40,527 bases of DNA from Bin87 sp034420475 (GTDB lineage: Bacteria > Chloroflexota > Dehalococcoidia > Lucifugimonadales > UBA3495). The notes beneath the pieces are model-generated. The model saw only the letters and a program-made list of their open reading frames with translations, was not told where the DNA came from and made no database searches. Numbering within the stretch: position 1 is the stretch's first letter; each line of letters begins with the position of its first letter. Below, piece by piece: positions 8,378 through 16,569 of this stretch. Position numbers and translations under genes: made by a program. The DNA is taken from NCBI GenBank assembly GCA_034420475.1, contig DAOULH010000064.1, positions 1 through 40,527 on the forward strand, written 5' to 3'.

Positions 8378-9613
8378 TTACGAAGCCACTTCCGTTATCA
8401 GCTTCCGCAGTTCCGTCAGCGCCGTGTTGCAGGACCGGCGCTTGATCACCAAGCGGCGCGGCGGCGTGCGCAGCGGAAATTCCCGCACGTCGTCGCCGTG
8501 GGCGATCGCGATGTGAATCGTCCCGGGCCGGTGTCCTTCAAGCTCCTGCGGACCCAGCACGCCGGTCATCCCGATCCCAAAATCGGCGGCCGTCGCGGAT
8601 TGAGCGACCTGGGACATGGCGTTGGCGGTCTCCTGGCTCACGACCCCGTGGGTCTCCAAAACGCCGGAATCGACGCCCGAGGCGATCATCGCCTCAATCG
8701 TGTACGCCACGTTGCCGCCCCGGTACCACTGGTTGCTGTCCGGAGCCTCGGTGATGGTGTTGGCCAGGAAACCGCCGCTGACCGACTCCATGGTCGCCAG
8801 CGTCATCCCCCGGGCCACCAGCGCCGCCCCAACGGACAGCTCCGGGGTCTCGTCGTCGTAGCCCCAGACGTACGGCGCCAGCCGGTCGTGGATGGCGTCC
8901 TCAATGGGCGCGATCATCTCCCGGGCCGCAACCTCATCCGCTGCGCGCGCGATAATCCGCAGGTGAATGCCGTCGGCCTTGGAATAAATCCCCAAGTACG
9001 GGTTCTCCAGGCCGAAGAACTCGTTCATTATCTCGTCCACCGACGCCTCACCCAGACCCAGGGTCTTGATGTTCCGCGTGATGGTGACCTCGGTGTCGAT
9101 GATTTCCTTCAGCCGGGCGTCGATTTCGTCCTGCCACATCGCCCGATTTTCGCCGGGTGGTCCCGGCATACAGATGATGTGCTTGCCGTCCCGTTGCGCC
9201 CACCATCCGGGCGCGGTGCCGTTGCGGTTCGTGATGAACTCTGCGGACGGTATCAGGTGCGCCTGCTTGACGTTGTGGGCCGGCATGTCCTGCCCGCGGT
9301 TTCGGAACCACTGCCTCAGGTTCTCTAACTCCGGCTCCTGCACCACGGGCGTTTCGCCCAGCGCTGCCGCTACGGCCTCCCGAGTCAAATCGTCCTGGGT
9401 CGGACCGAGGCCCCCGGTGGTGAAGATGATGTCGGAGCGCTGCCACCCCTGCACGAACGCCTCGGTGAGCTTCGGCAGGTCGTCGCCGATGATGCTGACC
9501 CACTGGAGCTGGATGCCCAGGGCAGGAAGCCGGCCAGCGATCCAGCTGGCGTTGGTGTCCGTCAACTCGCCCATCAGCAGTTCCGTGCCGACGGAGATAA
9601 TCTCTGCCTTCAA
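8378..9613 (-). CDS. cinA: CinA family protein (competence/damage-inducible)
   Basis: A 411-residue two-domain protein. The N-terminal MoCF-like domain begins LKAEIISVGTELLMGELTDT and includes FTTGGLGPTQDDLTREA. The C-terminal nicotinamide-nucleotide amidohydrolase domain includes LATMESVSGGFLANTITEAP and GIGMTGVLGP. It probably hydrolyses ADP-ribose and/or deamidates NMN in pyridine-nucleotide salvage. The frame is open to 9676, but the TTG at 9613 is chosen: GAGGAGG lies 5 bases before it, the family starts here, and the longer form would overlap the upstream gene. The SxxG/ESxSGG context in the amidase domain is typical. It is the last gene of the minus-strand ABC operon. Confidence 0.9.
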   Translation of the reverse strand: MKAEIISVGTELLMGELTDTNASWIAGRLPALGIQLQWVSIIGDDLPKLTEAFVQGWQRSDIIFTTGGLGPTQDDLTREAVAAALGETPVVQEPELENLRQWFRNRGQDMPAHNVKQAHLIPSAEFITNRNGTAPGWWAQRDGKHIICMPGPPGENRAMWQDEIDARLKEIIDTEVTITRNIKTLGLGEASVDEIMNEFFGLENPYLGIYSKADGIHLRIIARAADEVAAREMIAPIEDAIHDRLAPYVWGYDDETPELSVGAALVARGMTLATMESVSGGFLANTITEAPDSNQWYRGGNVAYTIEAMIASGVDSGVLETHGVVSQETANAMSQVAQSATAADFGIGMTGVLGPQELEGHRPGTIHIAIAHGDDVREFPLRTPPRRLVIKRRSCNTALTELRKLITEVAS

Positions 9614-9635
9614 AATGGCCTCCTCACCGACCCGG

Positions 9636-10748
9636 CTACGGGCAGTTGTATGGTCTTTCCGTTGGGGGGTCTTCAACCAGGCAGTAGGTTCGTTCCGCGC
9701 GCACCCGGTTCACCACGTAAACAATCGGATCATCCGGCAACCCTGCGTAATGCACCAGCACTTGCGTGTTGCCGGCACCGTCCAGGATGGGTTGGCCCTC
9801 CTGGTCCACCTCGATGTACCCGCCGCCGATGTAGAATTCGTGCATCTTCTCGTGCGTCTTGATCCGCACCGTCGTATCCGCCGGCTGCAGCCCGTACTGC
9901 GGATCGCTCGCTCCTTCCAGGTCGACGTGCCATCCGCCGGGCGCGTCCGGCCCGCCCGGCTTGCCCGGCCGACCAAACCATTGCAGCTGCGAGAGCCACC
10001 ACTCGGGCTCCACAACCGCCTGCCGGTCGTCTCCGATGGTAACGTACCAAGCGCGCGAACCCGGTTCCGGAGCATAGGTCGCCGTGACGCCGTTGTGGGT
10101 AATCTCCAATTCCTGGATGTCGCGGAATTCTTCCTCGTAAAAATACCCCAATTCTATCGGTGGCGGTATGACCGGCGGGCTCACCGCCAGGCAGTTCACC
10201 ACTCTCCTCCACACTTCCGGCACCGTGAGCAGCTGCGTGTCGCCCATCAGCCGCATATAGCTGTAGCCTTCGTCCGGCGTCAGGTTACCCAGCCAGAACT
10301 CGTATGACAGCCCGGTTTCTTCGGTTATCACAATCACCGTTTCGGGCGGGTCAAGCCCGTACTGCACTGGGTTTTCGATTGTCTGGCCCAGAACGCGGTC
10401 GACTTTGGGGCCGCTCAGCAGCAGGGGCGTTCCGGCCCATCGTTCCTGGTAAACCTCCTCCCGCCGGTCGCCCTCCACGATGAACCATTTGCCCCGCCCG
10501 AGGTCCTTGTCATAAACCACGGTTTGTACTTCGCCCGTGAGGGGGATGGTCTCGTCGGAACACTCGATGGATCCGCCCGCCTGCCCCCGGTGGGTCACCT
10601 CAACGCGCACGATGGCGTCATCGTCGATCCGCCATGCCCAGGGCTCTTCCTCGCGCGGAGCGTCCTGCTCCCAGGGCTTGAACCAAAGCGCCAGCGCTCC
10701 AAAAAGCGCCAGCACGAACACCAGCAGGATAGTCAACCGGATGTTCAT
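9636..10748 (-). CDS. DUF4340-type protein of a Gld-like ABC operon
   Basis: A 370-residue protein with an N-terminal membrane anchor (LTILLVFVLALFGALALWF, about residues 5-23) and a large extracytoplasmic domain with repeated beta-rich units containing W-Y-hydrophobic patterns (GKWFIVEGDRREEVYQERW; QYGLDPPETVIVI; a second QYGLQPADTTVRI). The paired QYGL-xP motifs and gene position are typical of DUF4340 proteins that follow GldG-like auxiliary subunits. It lies 74 bases after the GldG-like gene, with a repeat between them, and 22 bases before cinA. Its function is unknown; it is likely the periplasmic or exposed part of the exporter. Confidence 0.8.
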   Translation of the reverse strand: MNIRLTILLVFVLALFGALALWFKPWEQDAPREEEPWAWRIDDDAIVRVEVTHRGQAGGSIECSDETIPLTGEVQTVVYDKDLGRGKWFIVEGDRREEVYQERWAGTPLLLSGPKVDRVLGQTIENPVQYGLDPPETVIVITEETGLSYEFWLGNLTPDEGYSYMRLMGDTQLLTVPEVWRRVVNCLAVSPPVIPPPIELGYFYEEEFRDIQELEITHNGVTATYAPEPGSRAWYVTIGDDRQAVVEPEWWLSQLQWFGRPGKPGGPDAPGGWHVDLEGASDPQYGLQPADTTVRIKTHEKMHEFYIGGGYIEVDQEGQPILDGAGNTQVLVHYAGLPDDPIVYVVNRVRAERTYCLVEDPPTERPYNCP

Positions 10749-10760
10749 CTCAACTGTGTT

Positions 10761-10813
10761 CCGTCATTCCCGCGCGCTCTGTTCCGTCATTCCGGCGAAA
10801 GCCGGGATCCAGG
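10761..10813. repeat. NAGIQ-type palindromic intergenic repeat (one partial, one full copy)
   Basis: CCGTCATTCCCGCG (from 10761) is a partial copy. A fuller copy, CCGTCATTCCGGCGAAAGCC plus GGGATCCAGG, runs 10784-10813 and holds the palindrome CCGGCGAAAGCCGG. This matches the widespread intergenic palindromic repeat recognised by translation as xxAGIQ. It sits between two genes of the ABC operon, where it would form an mRNA hairpin. A diverged copy is at 38039. Confidence 0.6.
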
Positions 10814-10822
10814 CGCCTTGCC

Positions 10823-12616
10823 CTAGCGGCGGACCCACCAGACCATGACCGCCATGATGCCCATCAACCCGGGCAAGAGCAGCCACGTCGAGAAGCGCAC
10901 GAAGTTGAACTCGTTCTCGTCCAGGTTCCACTCCCGGAATATAAACTCCCGGTCCCGGATCGACACCAGCGAGAAGTCACCCATCAGGTAGTTCGCCGAG
11001 TTCAGGAACAGAGCCGCGCTGGAGCCGCGGTCCACGTTGCGGTTCGAGACGAAATCCGAGTCGCCGAACACAATCATGCTGGCGATCTCGTTGTCCGGCG
11101 GCCGGCTCGTCGGCGCCGCTGCGCCCACCGGCGCGATGATGTCCAGGTACATGGCCGGAAAATAAACCCGCTGCGGGTCGTCATCCACCGGATCCACGCG
11201 CTCAATGTCGTCGATCAGGCGAGCCGACGGGGTGGTTGCTGCAATCGGGCGCGGCAACCGCGTGTTGGTTTCTTCCAGTATCGGTTCGATGGCTGCCGTC
11301 CCTGGCATGAAAGCCACGTTCAGCGGCCGTCCCCGGGGCGCAACGATCTCCGGCGGCGCGTCCGGGTTATAGATGCCCACCCGCAGCGTGCGCGGCGCGT
11401 TGGGCTGGGATCCCTCAACGTCCCGTATGTAGCTGTTGGTTACGATCACGCCCCAGAATGCCAGGAAGGCCCGGAAGGTATCGTGCGTGTCCGGCTCGGC
11501 CAGGAAGATGATCCTGGCCGCCTCTCGCCGCGGTTCGCCATCCGGGTATCGGCCGGCCATGTAGTAATTCAGCGCGTTCAGGTGCGCCGTCGGCAGCTCG
11601 CCCGTAGGACCGGCGATCACCAGCAGCGCCGCGTCGTCGGGAACGGCCACGTCTTCATCAACCGGCGCCCACGGCAGCGTTTCGACCTGGTAGTTGTCCA
11701 CCTCGAGCCCCTCGCGGATTTTGAGGTAGCCGTCCTCGGCCTGGCGGGTGACGTCGCGCTCTCCGTGACCGCTCAGAAAATACACTTTCTTGCGCTGCGT
11801 TTCGGTCGCGACCAGCAGCGCCGTGTACAAATCCTGTTCCAGCCGACTGTAAACCTCGTCAGTGGGCTGAACCAGGTCGATAATGTCCGTGCCCACCGCT
11901 GAAACCGCCAGTGTTTCGTATGCCGTGACTCCCTGGCTGCGGGCCAGGTCGGCCTCCTTCTGCGGGTCAATGAACTGGTAGGTGAAATTGCTGCTGCGCC
12001 GCGCAAACTCACTCAGGGTGGTCTCCACCTTGCCCTGCCTGGTCAGCATCTCGATGCTTGGTATCTGGTCGGGGTAATAGGCCGTGACGCTGATCGGGCG
12101 GTTCAGCCCGTCCAGCAGGTCACGAGAGCGTTGAGCCAGGGAAAACTGGTTGGTCGCCGTGGTGTCGAACCTCACGTGGTTTTCGAATGCCACGTAGTTC
12201 ACCAGCGCCACCAGCCCGAAAAAGGCGGCGGTCATGATCACCGTGTTGACCCCATACCGCCCGGTCCGGCTGAAAAACGCGGCCAGCACCTGGCTGAAAT
12301 ACGACAACCCTACCAGCAGGATCAACACCGCCCCGATACCGATGACGATCCCGCCGTACAGCCTCAGGGAACCGATGAACGCCAGGAGCACCGCGCCTAC
12401 GATCAGGCCGATCACGCCGGCGATGAGTATCGGCGCGTAGAAAACCGCGATCAGGTCGAAGGCCGGCTCTATGAAGGAAAACAGCGTGCGCGACTGTTCC
12501 TGCAACGCCTCCGGCTGGTCGCTGGAACCGCCGCCGTCTCCGGCATCCGCCTGGCGGTCTCGCCCCCTGCGCCGGCGCCAATCGCGGGGCCCGTCGCCGA
12601 TGCGCTGTTGGCTCAT
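10823..12616 (-). CDS. GldG-like ABC exporter auxiliary protein
   Basis: A 597-residue membrane protein. Its N-terminal region holds three hydrophobic segments within about residues 50-150 (including LIAVFYAPILIAGVIGLIVG and TVIMTAAFFGLVALVNYVAF). A long exposed domain follows with the GldG-type pattern: SLAQRSRDLLDGLNRPISVT, YFLSGHGERD and DDAALLVIAGPTGELP. A C-terminal transmembrane helix ends in WWVRR. The arrangement matches the ABC_transp_aux (GldG) family. It starts one base after the permease gene stops, so the two are translationally coupled. In Bacteroidota, GldA-F-G act in gliding motility; in other phyla the homologous operon has no established role. Confidence 0.85.
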   Translation of the reverse strand: MSQQRIGDGPRDWRRRRGRDRQADAGDGGGSSDQPEALQEQSRTLFSFIEPAFDLIAVFYAPILIAGVIGLIVGAVLLAFIGSLRLYGGIVIGIGAVLILLVGLSYFSQVLAAFFSRTGRYGVNTVIMTAAFFGLVALVNYVAFENHVRFDTTATNQFSLAQRSRDLLDGLNRPISVTAYYPDQIPSIEMLTRQGKVETTLSEFARRSSNFTYQFIDPQKEADLARSQGVTAYETLAVSAVGTDIIDLVQPTDEVYSRLEQDLYTALLVATETQRKKVYFLSGHGERDVTRQAEDGYLKIREGLEVDNYQVETLPWAPVDEDVAVPDDAALLVIAGPTGELPTAHLNALNYYMAGRYPDGEPRREAARIIFLAEPDTHDTFRAFLAFWGVIVTNSYIRDVEGSQPNAPRTLRVGIYNPDAPPEIVAPRGRPLNVAFMPGTAAIEPILEETNTRLPRPIAATTPSARLIDDIERVDPVDDDPQRVYFPAMYLDIIAPVGAAAPTSRPPDNEIASMIVFGDSDFVSNRNVDRGSSAALFLNSANYLMGDFSLVSIRDREFIFREWNLDENEFNFVRFSTWLLLPGLMGIMAVMVWWVRR

Positions 12617-12617
12617 G

Positions 12618-13331
12618 CTACCTCCAGCGCCGCGACTCCAGCGCGCGTATCGAGAGGAACAGGAACAACGCGGTCACCGTGACAAAGTACACGATGTGCG
12701 TCGAATCGATGATCCCCCGGTCAAAGTCGTTGAAATGACTGGTGAAACCCAGTTGGTTGAATATCGTCGCCCAAACCCCGGTGACCACGTCGCCGATGAA
12801 GGACGTAGCGTACAGCACCACCAGGATGCCCGTGCCCACCACCGCGGCGATGATCTGGTTGCTGGTCAGCGTGGACGTCAGGATGCCCACCGACAGCGCG
12901 GCCGCCCCGTAGAGGATCAGCCCTAGGTAGCCGGAGTAGATCGGGCCCGGATCCGGCGTCGCAAACACCAGCAACAGGATTACATAATATGAGGTGAGGG
13001 ACAGCAGGAACAGCAGGAAGACGAAGCTCGCCAGGTATTTGCCCAGGATCACTTCCCAGTCCCGCACCGGCGAGGTCAACAGCAGTTCGATGGTGCCCAG
13101 CTTCTGCTCTTCGGCCAGCAGCCGCATCGTCAGCGCCGGCGCCAGGGGAATCAACAGGAACGTCGCCCCCTGGAAAAAATTGCTCAGAGAAGCCTCGGGA
13201 AAAGGATTTCCCAGGTCACGAACGAAGAAGAACCCGCTCAGCGCCATGAAGATGAGCGCCACAATGTACGCCACGGGGCTGCTGAAGTAGATCTGGATTT
13301 CCTTGAACGCCACCGCGCGGATGGTTCGCAT
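12618..13331 (-). CDS. ABC-2 type permease (GldF-like)
   Basis: A 237-residue permease with six hydrophobic segments, starting with an amphipathic RTIRAVAFKEIQIYFSSP and first membrane span VAYIVALIFMALSGFFFV. The LLAEEQKLGTIELLLTSPV motif is characteristic of ABC-2/NatB/GldF permeases. It is in the middle of the operon, 15 bases after the ATPase gene and 1 base before the GldG-like gene. The substrate is unknown. Confidence 0.88.
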   Translation of the reverse strand: MRTIRAVAFKEIQIYFSSPVAYIVALIFMALSGFFFVRDLGNPFPEASLSNFFQGATFLLIPLAPALTMRLLAEEQKLGTIELLLTSPVRDWEVILGKYLASFVFLLFLLSLTSYYVILLLVFATPDPGPIYSGYLGLILYGAAALSVGILTSTLTSNQIIAAVVGTGILVVLYATSFIGDVVTGVWATIFNQLGFTSHFNDFDRGIIDSTHIVYFVTVTALFLFLSIRALESRRWR

Positions 13332-13346
13332 CGTTATCCGGTCCGG

Positions 13347-14360
13347 TTACTCTACGTCGTCTTCCGCTGTCGTCACCCGCAGGAAAATCTCCTCCAGGCT
13401 CATGCTGCTCATCTGCATGCTCAGCAGGCTCCAACCGTTGCTCACCACGGTACGAGAAATGTCGTCACGCAGGTCCATCCCTTCCCGGAACTTGACGCGA
13501 TACGCGTTCACGCCAGGACGGGGATGGTGCGTCACCTCAGTGGTGCCGTCGATACCCCGCAGCACAGGCAGAACGTCCGCCGGCGGTCCACCGATCTCGA
13601 CCTCAAGCTGGGCCACGCCGCGCAGGTGCTGCGCCAGGTTGTTCGGCGTGTCGGCCGCCACGATGTGTCCCTCGTGGATGATCAGAACCCGCTCGCAGAT
13701 CATGCTGACCTCCGGCAGGATGTGGCTGCTGAGGACGACCGTCTGCTCCCGCCCCAGGTCCTGGATCAGGCTCCGCGTCTCCACTACCTGGATGGGATCA
13801 ATGCCGATGGTGGGTTCGTCCAGTACCAGCACTTCGGGTTCATGCAGGATCGCCTGCGCGATGCCCACGCGCTGCCGGAAACCTTTGGACAGCTTTCCGA
13901 TGAGGGTCTTGTGGTAGTCCTCCAGGCGGCACACGTCAATCACGTCGTCGATCCGACGGCGGATGCTGCGGCCGTTCATGCCCCGCAGCGTGCCCATGTA
14001 TTTCAGGTAGCTGGTAACGGTCATTTCGGTGTGCAGCGGCACCGATTCCGGCAGGTATCCGACCCGCTTGCGCACTTCCAGCGACTTCTCCACCACGTCG
14101 AAGCCGTCCAGCGTTACCGTGCCCCGCGTCGGCGGCATGAACCCCGTCAGGATCCGCATCGTGGTGGTCTTGCCCGCACCGTTCGGACCCAGGAAACCCA
14201 GGATCTCTCCCCGCCGCACCGTGAAGTTCACGTTCTCCACCGCCGGCATGGGGCCGTAGTAGTGCGTCAGGTCGCGGACCTCGATCATCGCATCGACGTC
14301 CGCCTCCTCCGTTACCGGATCCAACTCCAGGTCAGCTTGGTTTTCAGCGTCTACTGCCAT
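13347..14360 (-). CDS. ABC transporter ATP-binding protein (GldA-like)
   Basis: A 337-residue ATPase with Walker A GPNGAGKTT, signature LSKGFRQRVGIAQAIL and Walker B VLVLDEPTIGID. The N-terminal tail is acidic, followed by the domain start MIEVRDLTHYYGPMPAVENV. About 100 residues beyond the nucleotide-binding domain form the C-terminal extension common in GldA/CcmA/NatA ATPases. ATG 14360 is chosen; a GTG at 14375 is also in frame, and neither has a strong ribosome site. It is the first gene of the five-gene minus operon (ATPase, permease, GldG-like, DUF4340, cinA) and is divergent from speD. Confidence 0.92.
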   Translation of the reverse strand: MAVDAENQADLELDPVTEEADVDAMIEVRDLTHYYGPMPAVENVNFTVRRGEILGFLGPNGAGKTTTMRILTGFMPPTRGTVTLDGFDVVEKSLEVRKRVGYLPESVPLHTEMTVTSYLKYMGTLRGMNGRSIRRRIDDVIDVCRLEDYHKTLIGKLSKGFRQRVGIAQAILHEPEVLVLDEPTIGIDPIQVVETRSLIQDLGREQTVVLSSHILPEVSMICERVLIIHEGHIVAADTPNNLAQHLRGVAQLEVEIGGPPADVLPVLRGIDGTTEVTHHPRPGVNAYRVKFREGMDLRDDISRTVVSNGWSLLSMQMSSMSLEEIFLRVTTAEDDVE

Positions 14361-14489
14361 AGTCTTTCGGCCCACTGGGCTGGTTTTGCCAGGGAACGTC
14401 CGAATTTACGGTTGGCTGGCATACGCCGACGCCGGGTCAACGGATTTGCGACCTCGGCGCCGATGTGCAGCGGCTGCGATTTTCACCCT

Positions 14490-14518
14490 TTGAATTAGCG
14501 TGGCGGCTATGATATTCT
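14490..14518 (+). promoter_or_regulatory. Promoter of speD-speB
   Basis: TTGAAT (14490-14495), a 17-base spacer and TATTCT (14513-14518) are suitably spaced. Transcription would start near 14525, leaving a leader of about 70 bases before speD. Confidence 0.55.
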
Positions 14519-14520
14519 AT

Positions 14521-14573
14521 GCGCCGCAATTTCACAAGACGGCGCGGCCCCGTCCTTACGGGGCTTATTTTAT
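14521..14573 (+). promoter_or_regulatory. Leader hairpins with terminator shape upstream of speD (possible attenuator)
   Basis: GCCCCGT / ACGGGGC (14547-14553 and 14558-14564, loop CCTT) is followed by TTATTTTAT: an intrinsic-terminator shape lying between the promoter and the speD start. Just upstream, GCGCCG (14521-14526) can pair with CGGCGC (14540-14545). Because the left neighbour is divergent, no other plus-strand transcript enters here, so the hairpin would act on the speD transcript itself. The predicted start near 14525 would leave part of the first arm untranscribed, so the upstream pairing is uncertain. Confidence 0.5.
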
Positions 14574-14594
14574 CGGCGGGGGCTCGGCAGCAGG

Positions 14595-15026
14595 ATGCAC
14601 TTGATCATCGACGGTTTCGGCGGCGACCACGCCATGATGTGGGACACCGACCGCCTGCGATCCTTCCTCCATGAATACCCAGCCGCATTGGGAATGACCA
14701 GGCTCACCGAGCCGGAAGTCCTCGAGTACCACGGCCCGAAACCCGCCGACAACGGTATTTCCGGCTTCGTGATCATCGCGGAGAGCCACATCAGCGTCCA
14801 CACCTTCCCGGAGCGGGACTACGTCAACATCGACGTCTTCTCCTGCAAGTCCTTCGACCACGAGCAGGCCCTCGCCGACGCCCGTTCGCTGTTCGACCTG
14901 CGCAGCGTGAAAACCTGGCTGCTTGACCGCGGTCTGGAATGGCTCGACGCTGACCAGGGCGCCCGAGAAACCCAGCGCCAGCGCACGCTTCTCGAAACCG
15001 CCGCCTCCGGCTCGCCCGTTGCCTGA
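14595..15026 (+). CDS. speD: S-adenosylmethionine decarboxylase proenzyme
   Basis: A 143-residue bacterial class 1b SpeD that yields decarboxylated SAM, the aminopropyl donor for spermidine. The self-cleavage site is E63-S64 in AESHISVHTFPE; Ser64 would become the pyruvoyl group. His69 and Cys84 (in DVFSCKSFD) match the processing and catalytic residues of Thermotoga SpeD, offset by one. It is followed by speB, which overlaps its end by 8 bases. The initiator is ATG 14595 with only a weak purine-rich site (CAGCAGG) upstream, consistent with low or controlled translation. The C-terminal 15-20 residues are poorly conserved and lie where the next gene starts. Confidence 0.94.
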   Translation: MHLIIDGFGGDHAMMWDTDRLRSFLHEYPAALGMTRLTEPEVLEYHGPKPADNGISGFVIIAESHISVHTFPERDYVNIDVFSCKSFDHEQALADARSLFDLRSVKTWLLDRGLEWLDADQGARETQRQRTLLETAASGSPVA

Positions 15027-15927
15027 TCCCGAAACCCCGCCCGTCCCCTGGACGCCGACCAACTTCCTGGCGCTCCCGCCCGAGCAGTCCTCGCTGGATA
15101 GCGCGGCTGTCGTCCTCATCCCCGTCCCCATCGACAGCACCACCTCCTTCCGCACTGGCGCCCGGCACGGCCCCGCTGCCATCATCGCGGCCTCCGCCGC
15201 CCTGGAAGACTACGATGTCGAGCTGGATGTCGACGTCGCCGAGTTCGGCATCCACACCACACCGCCTCTGGAGCCTCACGTCGGCGACCCGTACCAGATG
15301 GTGGAACGTGTCCGGTCGGCGGTTTCTCACTACGCCGTCATGGGTTCAGGCAAACTCACCGGAGTCATCGGAGGCGATCATTCCGCCAGCATCGGGTCGG
15401 CGTTCGCCCATATAGATCTCCGCCCGGACCTCTCTGTACTCTACATCGATGCCCACGCCGACCTGCGCGACGAATACCAGGGAACCGGTTGGGGTCACGG
15501 CTCCGGCGCCCGCCGCATCGCCGAGCGTTGCCCGATTTCGCTGGTTGGCGTGCGCACGCTGGCCCTCGAGGAACGGCAATACATTGACAACCACCGCATT
15601 CCCACCGCTTACTGGTCACCCCATGACCAAAACGACTTGGATGACATAATCTCCGGCCTGCGCTCCGAGGTTTACGTCAGTGTCGACCTGGATGTCCTGG
15701 ATCCCGCAGAAATGCCCGCCGTAGGCACACCGGAACCCGGCGGTATGCGCTGGACGGAACTGACCGGCCTCCTCCGCCGCGTGTGCCAGCAACATCGGGT
15801 CGTCGGGTTCGACGTATGCGAGCTGGCCCCCGATCTGGGTCTGCCTGCCCACTCGTACACCGCCGCCAAACTCGTTTACAAGCTGATCGCCTACGCCTGT
15901 AATAGACCCGCTGACCAAACTCGATAA
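15019..15927 (+). CDS. speB: Agmatinase-family ureohydrolase
   Basis: A 302-residue arginase/agmatinase family enzyme. Mn-binding motifs are GGDH (H121), DAHAD (D144-D148) and SVDLDVLDP (D223, D225), with EPGG downstream. It hydrolyses agmatine to putrescine and urea, or, as in Thermus, N1-aminopropylagmatine to spermidine. The frame is open upstream inside speD, but the TTG at 15019 gives a normal family length and overlaps the speD stop by 8 bases; its ribosome site is weak, suggesting translational coupling. No spermidine synthase or arginine decarboxylase gene is in the window. Confidence 0.9.
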   Translation: MPDPETPPVPWTPTNFLALPPEQSSLDSAAVVLIPVPIDSTTSFRTGARHGPAAIIAASAALEDYDVELDVDVAEFGIHTTPPLEPHVGDPYQMVERVRSAVSHYAVMGSGKLTGVIGGDHSASIGSAFAHIDLRPDLSVLYIDAHADLRDEYQGTGWGHGSGARRIAERCPISLVGVRTLALEERQYIDNHRIPTAYWSPHDQNDLDDIISGLRSEVYVSVDLDVLDPAEMPAVGTPEPGGMRWTELTGLLRRVCQQHRVVGFDVCELAPDLGLPAHSYTAAKLVYKLIAYACNRPADQTR

Positions 15928-15943
15928 CGCAATTTGGGCGCCT

Positions 15944-16084
15944 TCAATCCGGATCGTTTTCCGAATAGGCTTTGTGCACGTACCTGAACACCATCCCTAA
16001 CGCCAGGAAAAATCCACGGGCGAGTAACATCCGGTGATCCAACTCCTGGCATTCATCACATATCGATGCCGGAAACGCTCTCAC
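15944..16084 (-). CDS. 46-residue CxxC microprotein with a membrane-like segment
   Basis: The third gene of a minus-strand micro-operon. It starts at GTG, whose G overlaps the TAG stop of the preceding gene (TAGTG), typical of translational coupling. The product begins MRAFPASICDECQELDHRML, with a CxxC pair (Cys9, Cys12) followed by a hydrophobic stretch (LLARGFFLALGMVF) and a polar tail ending SENDPD. It could be a small membrane protein with a thiol or metal site. Family not recognised; too short for routine ORF calling. Confidence 0.45.
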   Translation of the reverse strand: MRAFPASICDECQELDHRMLLARGFFLALGMVFRYVHKAYSENDPD

Positions 16085-16188
16085 TAAGAAGATTGCCGCT
16101 GCTCCAGAAAAACTGTCCCTAAATCACCGCTGACCCAGCGCAAGAAACCCAGCGCGGATTGCACGGTATTGCGCAGTCGGTCTTTCAT
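16084..16188 (-). CDS. 34-residue microprotein
   Basis: The second gene of the micro-operon. Its ATG overlaps the TGA stop of the first gene in an ATGA junction, and its TAG overlaps the GTG of the next. The product, starting MKDRLRNTVQSALGFLRWVS, is a short basic, amphipathic peptide ending FLEQRQSS. No family recognised. The belief that it is real rests only on the overlap architecture on both sides. Confidence 0.4.
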   Translation of the reverse strand: MKDRLRNTVQSALGFLRWVSGDLGTVFLEQRQSS

Positions 16189-16376
16189 CTGCGAAGGGCC
16201 ACAGCAGCCACGACCACCGCCAAAACGCCGACCGATATGACGGCGCCAGTGTACGCGATGGGCAAACTGGCTCGCATCACCTCGTAGTTGAGTGCGTCCC
16301 ATCCGAGAAGGTCTCCGACGATGCACACCCAACACGCTGCGAAGAAACTAATCAGGAATATGGCTATGCCCGTCAC
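16185..16376 (-). CDS. 63-residue membrane protein with two predicted helices
   Basis: The first gene of the micro-operon. The GTG at 16376 is preceded by AGGAG with 7-base spacing. Hydrophobic segments are TGIAIFLISFFAACWVCIVG (about residues 2-21) and PIAYTGAVISVGVLAVVVAA (about 40-59), with a polar loop between and a short basic end (LRR). The frame is open about 15 codons further, but the ribosome site decides for GTG. Function unknown; short two-helix proteins of this form include holin-like and stress-related membrane proteins. Confidence 0.6.
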   Translation of the reverse strand: MTGIAIFLISFFAACWVCIVGDLLGWDALNYEVMRASLPIAYTGAVISVGVLAVVVAAVALRR

Positions 16377-16470
16377 AGTGTCACTCCTGTCATGGCTTGC
16401 GGGCCATTCTACCCATTTCAAAAATCGTGCAATGGCGTGGTTTCAGTGGCCCGGTGCGCGATCAGTTTTC

Positions 16471-16500
16471 TTGACAATGCCGGCGGGCCAACCCTAGAAT
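16471..16500 (+). promoter_or_regulatory. Promoter of the HMGL-like gene
   Basis: A perfect TTGACA (16471-16476), an 18-base spacer and TAGAAT (16495-16500). The distance to the ATG at 16570 leaves a leader of about 60 bases. Confidence 0.65.
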
Positions 16501-16569
16501 TCCGGCATTCCACGCGTTCGCGCGCCCCGGAACCCAGTCACCCGCGCCGCCCGGCGCAAGGAGTTTCCC

